A DNA stretch of 10,298 nt. Origin: Isohypsibius dastychi (Eukaryota; Tardigrada; Eutardigrada; Parachela; Isohypsibiidae). The position numbers and the translations under genes were made by a program. Of the stretch, positions 1-10,298 are shown in pieces (positions within the stretch are counted from its first letter, which is position 1; the number at the start of each line of letters is the position of its first letter). The stretch is from contig JAQIWT010001569.1 in the NCBI GenBank assembly GCA_034696485.1, positions 1-10,298 of the forward strand. Reading direction: 5' to 3'. A model generated the notes under the pieces. That model saw only the letters and a program-made list of their open reading frames with translations, did not search any database and had not been told where the DNA came from.

Positions 1-2930
<2,930 letters not shown>

Positions 2931-3452
2931 GCACTGCATTGCTACATTCATATTTTCGGTGATAGTCTGTCACTTTTGATTTGAAGTTCTCGTTTTAGCG
3001 GTTCAATTTTGATTCGACACACTTCGTTCAGGGTGAACGTTTATTAGTTCGGTTGTATCATGATGATTGACCATGGTCCCTTCCACTGTTCTGGTTGCTG
3101 AAATACGCAACCTTAAAGAGAAAACTTGAATAGCTCTAGTAAAATAGTGGAAACGCAATTTCACTTTTGCTCCGCGGCGCTTTTGTGGGCAGTTTCCTGC
3201 ACTTCGAAAATTATTTTCACGTTCACTCTCATAACTTTGAGTGATGTTCGATACCAACGCAGAAATAGATGCATCAGAAATCATGGGTCATAGCAGTATT
3301 GCAGTATGATATACTTCGAGAGCACTGAAAGCTGGAGGTTGTCAACAGAATTAGGTTTGCACGTTTGACATCAGAGTTCGTAAAAAACAAACTGCAATTC
3401 AATTTGCACAGTCCACAATGAGTTGTATACAGAAGAGATCGTCCAAAATGGT
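2931..3452. other. Convergent intergenic spacer between PI3-kinase and Kelch paralog A
   Basis: These 522 bases separate the stop of the plus-strand kinase gene from the stop of the minus-strand Kelch gene, so they must hold both 3' UTRs. I see no AATAAA or ATTAAA on either strand, so the polyadenylation signals are variants or not recognisable. A 93-codon open frame on the minus strand (3003-3284) resembles no family and has no counterpart behind paralog B, so it is not called as a gene. The spacer shows no clear similarity to the region behind paralog B, which places the left limit of duplicate homology near the stop codon. Confidence 0.6.
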
Positions 3453-6132
3453 TTATAGTTCTGTTGGTGGATCAAGACGTAGCTGTTCTGTCAGTTCTTC
3501 CAGTGTGATCGGAACTCCAGGTTCGTTGCCAGTCTTGACCACTCTGACATCATCCTTTCGCTCGCGGAGGCTGGCTATCATTTAAGAAGTTAAGAGTACT
3601 TTTATGTTATCATTTGACGTTGGAGCTTACACTTTCTGATTCGATAAGCGATGCCACATTTTAGTTCGCCGGCTTCCCTCGAACCAACAACCCAGTTGGC
3701 CACTGTTTTGTTCGCCTTCAGGTCGTAGACTTCGATGATACTCATCCAATCCCGACAAACAGGACAAGCCATCCACAAGGTCTCATGAGGGCAGCTGAAA
3801 ACAATAAATGGGCTTTGTGAAACTATGAAAACGAAAGTTGAGCCCACTACCTAACAAGCAGCGCGGCTGGCGTTGCTCGTAGCTCTTCGTAATCCTGATC
3901 CATTCCATAGCGGCAAAACCTGTCCTTGAAGACAAGCTTGTCATTCCATATATACATTCCCAACGAATCACAGACTGTCTTTCTCGTTAATACTGCAAAC
4001 AAAGTAAAAAAAATTCTCTTGCGTATTGCCGCACATGTACTTGTATATGTATATGGTCTTGACTTGATCAATATACCTGGAAGGATATTCCAGAAATCGC
4101 GCGGAGTGTCATAAGACCACAGCTGGCTGGGGCCGGTCCCAGTATCGCGGTCAACAAACGTGGTCAAGGCTGTCGGGCACCAAAAAGTGAATATGTATCA
4201 ATATAACGCAGTTACCTCTTACCATATATCATGCCGCTGGGATGAGCGCATACTCGATCGCGGATCAGAAGGTCAACTGGGCAGTCTGCTTTCCGGCTCC
4301 AAATGCAAGTCTCAGGTACGAAGCAAAATACCTGTCGAGCAGCTGTGTCCAGACTACTGTATGGCTTACAACCAAGTACGTAGATACAACCTCCATGGAC
4401 TACGCAGTTCGTTCCACAGGTGAACTGGAACGGGAGTATTTCCCTGGAACCCGGGACTTCCGGAGCCGGATAGGTGGAGATGTTCTGGCGTGTCATGAAC
4501 GTTTGTGCCTTCCAGTTCCACGCATGAAAAACATACAGAACCCGGTCCAGTATGGACATACCTAGAAACAAAGAAAATGTCAAAATACACACATTTAAGT
4601 TGAAATTCTTCGCGCACTTGAACGCCAAAATCGTCACAAAGCGTTGGCTTCAACTGCGAATATTTTTGTTGGACTGAGGATGGACTTGCGCTGATGTAGC
4701 GCCGAATCGATCAAGAGCAGACCTTACCTTGTACAATTCCGCGATCAGTTTCACCAACCACGTCCCATGAGTCTCTTTCAATGCAGTACTTGAGAACTCT
4801 GTTGTTCGGAACGCAAGGATTGTATGAAGAGGTAGCGATGAAAAGGTCACCCTTTAGCGATCGACATGCGAATTCGGGTCTGATATTTTTAGGAACTTCG
4901 TGGAGCCATTTAGTTTTCTGGGTGACGGGATCGAACAAACCGACCATGTCATTCACTTCATCAGTCCTCCAGTAGTAATCTACCCTGTCATCATCTTCTT
5001 CTGTTCCCAGTGGTATGGGTGTCACTTCGCTTCCGTTAAATACGATCAAGCCGTGCTGAAATTCTAAACCACAGACATTTACAATATTGCCAATGGTTGG
5101 ATAGCGATGGCCGACCCACCGTTATTTCTCAAATGATATTTTGGGTGAGATATCTCAAAGGCTCGGTACGGATCTTTTCGCATCTGCAATGCATTATCCA
5201 GGAATGGCGTAACAGTGCTGTTGAGGAACTTTTCATCTTGACAATATTTCGCAATTGCTGCTAAAACAGGTTCCTATTGAGCAAAGCATTAATAGTCTCT
5301 CAATCATTACGGCGGCATAAGGTGACAATATTTCAATAATCCTCCCACCTGTATCAGCGGAAATCGGACGAGTTCCAGGAGGCGGATAAAATCAGCTCGC
5401 CGATTAGTTGCGTCGTGAGTGTACCATTCTTTTATGGCATTCCAGCACATTCCTTCATCTTCAACCGTCAGAGCATCCGATTCAATTACTGAAATCATCT
5501 GGTGGCAAAAACGATTTGATACAGTTTTAATTTAACAAGTCGGAAGCCATGGTCATATTCATCTGCAGTACATCGCACCTCGTCCACATCGCATTCAAGA
5601 AATGACCTTTCTTCCAAGACTTCCGCTGCATGTTCGTGAATAAGTGTTAACATTTGCGAAGAAAATTCCGGAAGTCTGTTCCGATTCGCAAACTTGAATA
5701 TCATGCAGTAATCCTGAGGGTCAGCGTGGGATATAAGATTCTGCTTGCAGAGTTCTTCCAGGGAAGGAACAGCCAAATAAATCGAGACGGAAAGTAATTC
5801 CAGCAAATTGTCACCATCCAAGTTGATCTGGGTTGTCGATGTGAAATTCACAACCCTGGTTGAATGAGATTCCATGAAATTAGTATACAGCGATGAAGCT
5901 CAAGTGTTTCAGATTTCGATTGCTCTCACCTTGCCAGATTATCAAACGAAACATCTTTGATCTCGTACTCATTTCTGCCAAACTCCAAGGGTGAACCGAA
6001 AAGATTCTTGAAGAACAAGCTTTTCTCTGACAATAAAGTTCGATCACAAATAATCTGATCGTCCCCTTGGTGACCTTTGAACAGAATTTGAGAAGGGGAT
6101 ATCATTCGAGCTATAACGCTATTTGAAAACAT
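3453..6132 (-). CDS. BTB-BACK-Kelch protein, paralog A (KLHL type), 10 exons
   Basis: Probable cullin-3 ubiquitin-ligase substrate adaptor (family inference). Exons, 5' to 3': 6132-5930, 5855-5579, 5498-5349, 5273-5120, 5063-4728, 4561-4223, 4169-4077, 3992-3851, 3794-3631, 3574-3453 (TAA stop). They join into 659 residues; KLHL proteins are commonly 570-750. BTB is about residues 17-108 (DDQIICDRTLLSEKSLFFKN; LDGDNLLELLSVSIYLAVPS). BACK is about 113-225 (DPQDYCMIFKFANRN; CWNAIKEWY; LLELVRFPL). From about 262 there are divergent Kelch-like blades with few of the usual Gly-Gly pairs, for example GCIYVLGCKPY and MYIWNDKLVF. Exon 6 is cysteine-rich, and exon 9 begins with a C-P-H-x6-C-x2-C cluster. 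The tail is charged (LRERKDD). ATG 6132 was chosen because it aligns with the start of paralog B. Another in-frame ATG at 6141 would add three residues; an in-frame TGA lies just before it. All introns are GT-AG. Confidence 0.92.
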
Positions 6133-6568
6133 TTTAAACATTCAAAATGGTCATCATAAGGAGTGAAAAAAAGTTATTTCGCATATGGACACTAGTGCTG
6201 GTAATGGCATACTGCATATGTCCCTCTTGAAGTGGATCAGGAGAGCTTTTTGATGGAAACAGGGACAGGTATACATTCTATCGCATAACAAAGCAAGCGA
6301 TCAAGATCAAAAGAAAGAATTCAAATGCCATGGCGCCATCCTGAATATGCCTCCAGCTGGAATCGACAGCTTCAAAATTTCTCTTTGCACTGACGAAATG
6401 AATATTGTACGAAGAAATAGTGGTGAAATCAAAATGATTTGGTTTAGAACCCGTTGATCGCATAACGCGACAAAAATATCGTACTAGAGATTAGAGCACA
6501 ATTTGGTCACAGAGATTAGGTCACAAAACTTGTCCAACACTTGATGAAAGACAAAAGGTAAAACAACC
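6133..6568 (-). promoter_or_regulatory. Conserved 5' flank / probable promoter and 5' UTR of paralog A
   Basis: Noncoding block directly upstream of the start codon, nearly the same as the block upstream of paralog B (9882-10298). By eye, about 190 bases (6165-6360 against 9905-10105) match at roughly 94 percent, higher than any coding exon pair. An in-frame TGA lies just upstream of the start in both copies, so the block is not an extension of exon 1. The decamer ATCGCATAAC occurs at 6280-6289 and 6457-6466. I see no convincing TATA box. The promoter role is inferred from position and conservation. Confidence 0.6.
6511..6524. repeat. 14-base insertion/partial tandem repeat in the 5' flank of A
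   Basis: AGAGATTAGGTCAC at 6511-6524 is absent from the otherwise matching flank of paralog B. It re-uses AGAGATTAG (6486-6494) and GGTCAC (6505-6510) that lie just before it. It looks like a local duplication with a small deletion that arose after the gene duplication, or one lost from the other copy. Confidence 0.65.
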
Positions 6569-6657
6569 ATGTTTTAAAAACAGCTACCGAAATAATACGG
6601 TCAAACCGGAAGCATTCTGCGCCAAGACTGAAAATCAACACGATTTCAAAGAAGAGA

Positions 6658-6663
6658 TTTATT
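6658..6663 (-). terminator. Candidate poly(A) signal AATAAA, minus strand
   Basis: The only canonical AATAAA noticed on the minus strand behind paralog B, about 410 bases past its stop. If used, the 3' UTR would be long for so compact a genome. It could also be chance in AT-rich DNA. Confidence 0.3.
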
Positions 6664-6910
6664 CTTTCAGTAGCTGAGCAATATTGTCCATGAATGCCAA
6701 ACGAATCCTAACAAAATTCTGTGAGACGAGAGACATTTGCTACGAGTACAGAATTAGAGTTGTGTAGCAATTTCAGGAAATTCAGTTCTCTTCCAAAATC
6801 TGTCCAAAAGTTCATCAAATACTAGCAGTCTTTAATTAAGTCTATCCAAAGAGCCCTGCTAGTGATACGCTGTAACAAAAAAAACAATAGATTAAAACTT
6901 GTTGGTTGAA

Positions 6911-6916
6911 TTTAAT
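6911..6916 (-). terminator. Candidate poly(A) signal ATTAAA, minus strand
   Basis: ATTAAA, the commonest variant signal, lies about 157 bases past the TAA of paralog B on the sense strand. This distance suits a short 3' UTR better than the AATAAA at 6663-6658. No matching element is seen behind paralog A. Confidence 0.35.
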
Positions 6917-7072
6917 ATTTATGAAAACCGATCCTTTGGTGTTTTACAGCATATACCAGAGTTCGTTTACATCATCTATTCAACAGTTTATATTTCGGGA
7001 AAATACAGCCTTTAGCACGATTGCATAAGTCAGTCCATATGATCATCAAAATAACAAGTAGTAATGGTATGG

Positions 7073-9881
7073 TTAGTCGAACGATGGATTAACTCGCAGC
7101 TGCTCTTTCTGTTCTTCCAATGTGATCGAAATTCCGGGTTCGTTCCCAATCTTGACTGCTCTCACTTCTTCCTTTCGTTCCCGGAGGGCCGCTGTCGTTT
7201 CAGATTTCACAGTAAAAGTACTCGTATTACTGAATACTCGAAATGGGAGCCACTTACATTTTCTAATTCGAAAAGCGGTTCCACATGGTATTGTGCCGGT
7301 TTCCCTCGAACCACGAACCCAAGTGGTCAGTATTTTGTTTGTCTCAGTGTCGTAGACTTCGATGACGCTCATTGATTCCCGACATATATGACAATATATC
7401 CATAAGGTTTCGTGTGGACAACTTGAAACCGTGCAATCAAGTGAAAAGGTCGCATCAGAAACGAGAGTTGATCGGCCTACCTTACAACCAGGGTGGCTGG
7501 TATGGAGCGAAGCTGTTCGTAATTCCGTATCTTTTCTTGCCAGCAAAATATGTCCTTGAAGACAAGCTTGTCATTCCATATATACATTCCCCGCGGATGA
7601 AGGATCGACTTCCTCGTTAACACTAAAAATAAGAACCAAATCGGCACGGCAATACACCGTGGGAATGTGCGCAACATCTATGGAGTTTTGTTCATTTTCG
7701 GGGTACTCGCGCTTACCGACCAAAGGGTCACGAAAGTGGTTGTTACAGTATTTTTTAATGCATGCATAAATAAATGATCCAGTTCTCGTACCTGGATTGG
7801 TATTCCAGAGATCGCACGCAGGGTCATAAGACCACAAGTGGCTTAGCCAGCCCCAACCATCGCTCTTATAGGTCATAGCTGTGGAATCAGAAAAGAAAGA
7901 GTTGTGTTCGCCGACAGATCAAAATAGATTCTTGTCATTAACTAACCATATATCAAGCCGTTGGGATGAGCACAAACTCGATCACCGACCCAAAAGTCAA
8001 GCGGGCAATCGGATTTCCGGGTCCAAGTGCAAGTGTGAGGTACGAAACAGAATACCTGTCGAGTAACTTCAGTCGGACCACCGTATGGCTTACAACCCAG
8101 TACGTAGATACAATTTCTCTGGACAACGCATTGTGTTCCACAATCAAACTGAAACGGGACTGTTCCTACTGGAATACGGGAACCGGATACTTTCGGATCC
8201 GCTGAGATGAAAATATTCTTTCGCACCATCATAGTTGGTGGTTCCAGATCTCTTCCCACACAGAATATAAAGAGCAAGTGGTCCAGTACACACATCGCTG
8301 AAAACAACAAAACATTACCGAATGCGTTCATGGTCTTGGTTCAAACATCCGCACTGTTCTTTACGATTAGCTCAGTTCCTTCTCGATTAATTTTTAGTTA
8401 TCTGAGGATCGACTAGCGACAAGGTTTCGTCGAACCAGCTGTCAGTCCTCTGGATAGGTCTTACCCCGGAATTGTCCATGATTAATTACATGAACCACTT
8501 CCCATGAATCTTTTTCAATGGAATACTTCAACACTCTTTCTTGTGGGACACAAGGGTTATATGGTTTGGTTGAGATGAAAAGGTCGCCCATTGAAGAACG
8601 ACATGCAGACGTCGGTCTGACATTTTTGGGAACTTCGTGGAGCCATTTAGTTTGCTGGCTAACAGGATCAAACAAACCGACTAAATCATCCACTACGTCG
8701 GACCGCCAACAGTAATATCCCCCATGGGAACCATCTTCTGTTTCATATGGAAAACATATTCCTTCGCTGTCGTTAAATACGATCAAGCCATGCTGAAATC
8801 CTAAACAACAGAAAACACCGGTCACGTAAGTCGATAAATTGTTATTGTTATTTAACTGCTCGGATCATAGGATTTATAGATAACTTGCCGTTATTCCTTA
8901 AACGATATCTGGGGTGCGATATCTCAAATGCTCGATGGGGATCTTTTCTCATTTCGAATGCATCATCCAAAAATGAAGTCACAGTTCTTCTGAATAATTC
9001 CTGTTGTTGACAAGATCTCGCAATTGTTGCAAGGACAGACTCCTACTTGAACACGATATTTTATCAAACTTTCAAACATACTCCGAAACAATTTAGAAAA
9101 TTTCCGAACCTGCATTAAAGGAAAGCGAACCAGCTCCAGCAGTCGGGTGAAATCAGGTTGCCGATTTGTCGCGTCATAGCAATACCAATGTTTTACGGCC
9201 TGCCAGCATATTTCTTCATCCAAAACTTCCAAATCATCCGATTCCATGATCGAAATCATCTGTTGATAAAAAAAGGCGATTCAATTACTTTACTGTCAGA
9301 CTGAAAGGAGAACTTAAATGTACCTCGTCTACATCGCATTTCAGAAATGACCTTTCGGCGAAGACCTCGGTTCCGTGTTTGTGAATGAGCTCTAAGATCC
9401 GCGATGAAAATTCCGGGAGTTTATTGTCATTTGCAAACTTCAGTATCATGCAGTAATCCTGAGGGTCGGCATGGGAGATGAGATTCTGCTTGCACAGCTC
9501 CTCTAACGAAGGAACAGCTAAATAAATCGCGACGGAGAGTAATTCCAGCAGATTGTCACCATCCAAGTTGATTTGGGATGTCGATATGAAATTCAGAACT
9601 CTGGTCGAAGAAAACGAAATTATCATAAATGTACAAAAATAAACTTCAAAAAGAGTTCCGGATTTCGATCGCTCTCACCTTGCCAGATTGTCAAACGAAA
9701 CATCTTTGATCTCGTACTCATTTCTGCCAGATTCCAAGGGTGACCTGAAGAGATTCTTGAAGAACAAGCTTTTATCTGACAACAAACTTCGATCACAAAT
9801 AATCTGATCATCCACTTGGTGACCTTTGAACACAATTTGAGAAGAGGATACCATCCGAGCTACAACAATATTTGAAGACAT
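7073..9881 (-). CDS. BTB-BACK-Kelch protein, paralog B (KLHL type), 10 exons
   Basis: Tandem paralog of A with the same inferred role as a cullin-3 adaptor. Exons, 5' to 3': 9881-9679, 9600-9324, 9259-9110, 9042-8889, 8800-8465, 8297-7947, 7878-7792, 7622-7481, 7421-7258, 7191-7073 (TAA stop). They join into 660 residues. BTB about 17-108 (DDQIICDRSLLSDKSLFFKN), BACK about 113-225 (CWQAVKHWY; LLELVRFPL), then divergent Kelch-like blades from about 262 (GLIVFND; NCIYVLGCKPYGG). Eight cysteines of exon 6 and the CPH-x6-C-x2-C cluster of exon 9 are shared with A. By-eye identity with A is about 83 percent in BTB exons 1-2 and 65-68 percent in exons 3-4; the Kelch part is lower. An in-frame TGA four codons upstream fixes the start. 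Intron 4 has a GC donor where A has GT. Intron 9 is 66 bases and stays open in frame, so retention is possible. The substrate is not predictable. Confidence 0.92.
7192..7257 (-). other. 66-base phase-1 intron, open in frame, last intron of paralog B
   Basis: The donor is GTAAGT and the acceptor ends ACAG, giving Lys-Ser-Ala across the join, as in paralog A (Lys-Ser-Ser). The length is a multiple of three and there is no in-frame stop, so an unspliced message would add 22 residues and still end at the same TAA. The matching intron of A (3575-3630, 56 bases) contains a stop and is not a multiple of three. Confidence 0.75.
8801..8888 (-). other. GC-AG intron 4 of paralog B
   Basis: The donor reads GCAAGT, the usual strong form of a GC splice site, after an exon ending AATAACG. 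It splits a Gly codon (G before, GA after) and leads into FQHGLIVF. The same site in paralog A is AATAACG followed by GTGGGT, a normal GT donor with the same phase. Using the GT three bases further into the intron of B would shift the frame. Confidence 0.82.
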
Positions 9882-10298
9882 TCCAAAAATTCAAGATGGT
9901 AACCATCAGGAATAAAAGAAAGTTATTTCGCATATGGACACCAGTGCCGGTAATGGCAGACTGCATATGTCTCTCTGGAAGTGGATCAGGAGAGCTTTTT
10001 GATGGAAACAGGGACAGGTACATGTTCTATAGCATAACAAAGCAAGCGATCAAGATCAAAAGAAAGAATTCAAATGCTATGGCGCCATCCTGAATATGCC
10101 TCCAGCTAGAGACGACAGCTTCAAAATTCTCTATGCTTTGACGAAATGAATAAGGTACGAATTGTTCTGAAATCAAATGATATGTTTAATAACTGTCGTT
10201 CATCGCATAACGCGACCAAAATATCGTACTACAGATTAGAGCACAATTTGGTCACAAAACTTGTTCAAAACTTGATGAAAGACAAAAGGTAAAACAAA
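9882..10298 (-). promoter_or_regulatory. Conserved 5' flank / probable promoter and 5' UTR of paralog B
   Basis: Near-copy of 6133-6568. The most conserved part is 9905-10105; a second conserved part is 10200-10297, which includes ATCGCATAAC at 10202-10211. The first decamer of copy A is changed here to AGCATAAC (10031-10038). The block has no shared protein frame: on the plus strand the changes between copies are mostly amino-acid-changing and one gives a stop. It is therefore read as regulatory or untranslated DNA. Confidence 0.6.

Larger units (their letters stand above)
3453..6568 (-). repeat. Tandem duplication, left unit (paralog A plus 5' flank)
   Basis: This unit aligns with 7073-10298 across all ten exons and at least 430 bases of upstream DNA. 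Matching exons 1-5 have identical lengths (203, 277, 150, 154 and 336 bases), as do exons 8 and 9 (142 and 164). Exons 6, 7 and 10 differ only by multiples of three. Start codons are offset by 3749 bases and stop codons by 3620; the difference comes mainly from introns. Introns are largely diverged, so the duplication is not very recent. Limits are approximate: homology fades just past the stop and still runs at the window's right edge. Confidence 0.9.
6569..7072. other. Intergenic spacer behind paralog B, in front of paralog A's flank
   Basis: About 500 AT-rich bases between the stop of paralog B and the conserved flank of paralog A, both genes being on the minus strand. It should hold the 3' UTR of B and the distal promoter of A. 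On the minus strand it contains a T8 tract followed by TTACAG (acceptor-like, ending at 6870), ATTAAA at 6916-6911 and AATAAA at 6663-6658. A short, protein-looking stretch at 6708-6869 is broken by a stop. No complete gene is supported. Confidence 0.55.
7073..10298 (-). repeat. Tandem duplication, right unit (paralog B plus 5' flank)
   Basis: Counterpart of 3453-6568 in the same orientation. Homology reaches the last base of the window, where 10249-10297 still matches 6519-6567. The right breakpoint is therefore outside, and the unit may be longer or followed by more copies. Confidence 0.88.

Noticed and set aside
3003-3284. 93-codon open frame on the minus strand in the convergent spacer
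   Set aside because: It has no recognisable family, no splice or start support and no counterpart behind paralog B; it probably lies in 3' UTR.
6278-6463. Minus-strand small frame ending in a hydrophobic segment (FEFFLLILIACF) upstream of A
   Set aside because: The start of the short hydrophobic part is ATG in A but ATA in B and it is followed at once by a stop; it is not a conserved signal peptide or uORF.
3453-9881. Idea that A or B is a pseudogene, because the raw frames are broken up
   Set aside because: Every break coincides with a splice pair of matching phase in both paralogs, and the joined frames have no internal stops.
9808-10023. Minus-strand 71-codon frame overlapping the start of paralog B
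   Set aside because: It is out of frame with the BTB exon and not maintained in the copy upstream of A.
9872-10093. 73-codon plus-strand frame in the 5' flank of paralog B, suggesting a divergent gene
   Set aside because: The matching frame in the flank of A has a stop, and differences between copies mostly change amino acids, so there is no coding constraint.

Overview
The window comes from a compact eukaryotic genome, most likely an invertebrate animal. Genes are split by many short introns, mostly 50-190 bases, with GT-AG borders plus two GC-AG cases. The first gene is a class I PI3-kinase of the p110 type, and the other two encode BTB-BACK-Kelch proteins. There are no bacterial-type operons, ribosome binding sites, CRISPR arrays or recognisable tRNA/rRNA genes. 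The species cannot be named from the sequence alone.

Layout: (1) Positions 1-2930, plus strand, hold the 3' part of a p110 catalytic-subunit gene in 12 exons. They encode 689 residues covering most of the C2 domain, the helical domain and the complete kinase domain. The adaptor-binding and Ras-binding parts lie off the left edge. (2) Positions 2931-3452 form a convergent spacer. (3) Positions 3453-6132, minus strand, hold BTB-BACK-Kelch paralog A (10 exons, 659 aa). (4) Positions 6133-7072 hold its 5' flank and the 3' flank of the next gene. (5) Positions 7073-9881, minus strand, hold paralog B (10 exons, 660 aa). (6) Positions 9882-10298 hold the 5' flank of B, a near-copy of the 5' flank of A.

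All exon joins were made by hand from splice consensus, phase and family alignment. Each gene gives one uninterrupted frame, with coding lengths of 2070, 1980 and 1983 nt including the stop. A and B share all nine intron positions and phases, and seven of their ten exons have exactly the same length. They are therefore a tandem duplication that includes the upstream region.

The PI3-kinase makes PIP3 at the plasma membrane in growth-factor/insulin signalling. The two Kelch proteins are probably substrate adaptors of cullin-3 ubiquitin ligases. Nothing in the sequence ties the two functions together beyond adjacency. The most unusual signals are a 5' flank more conserved between the paralogs than their coding exons, a GT-to-GC donor switch between paralogs, a second GC-AG intron in the kinase gene, and a Cys/His-rich segment in the Kelch half. 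No wholly new system is evident.
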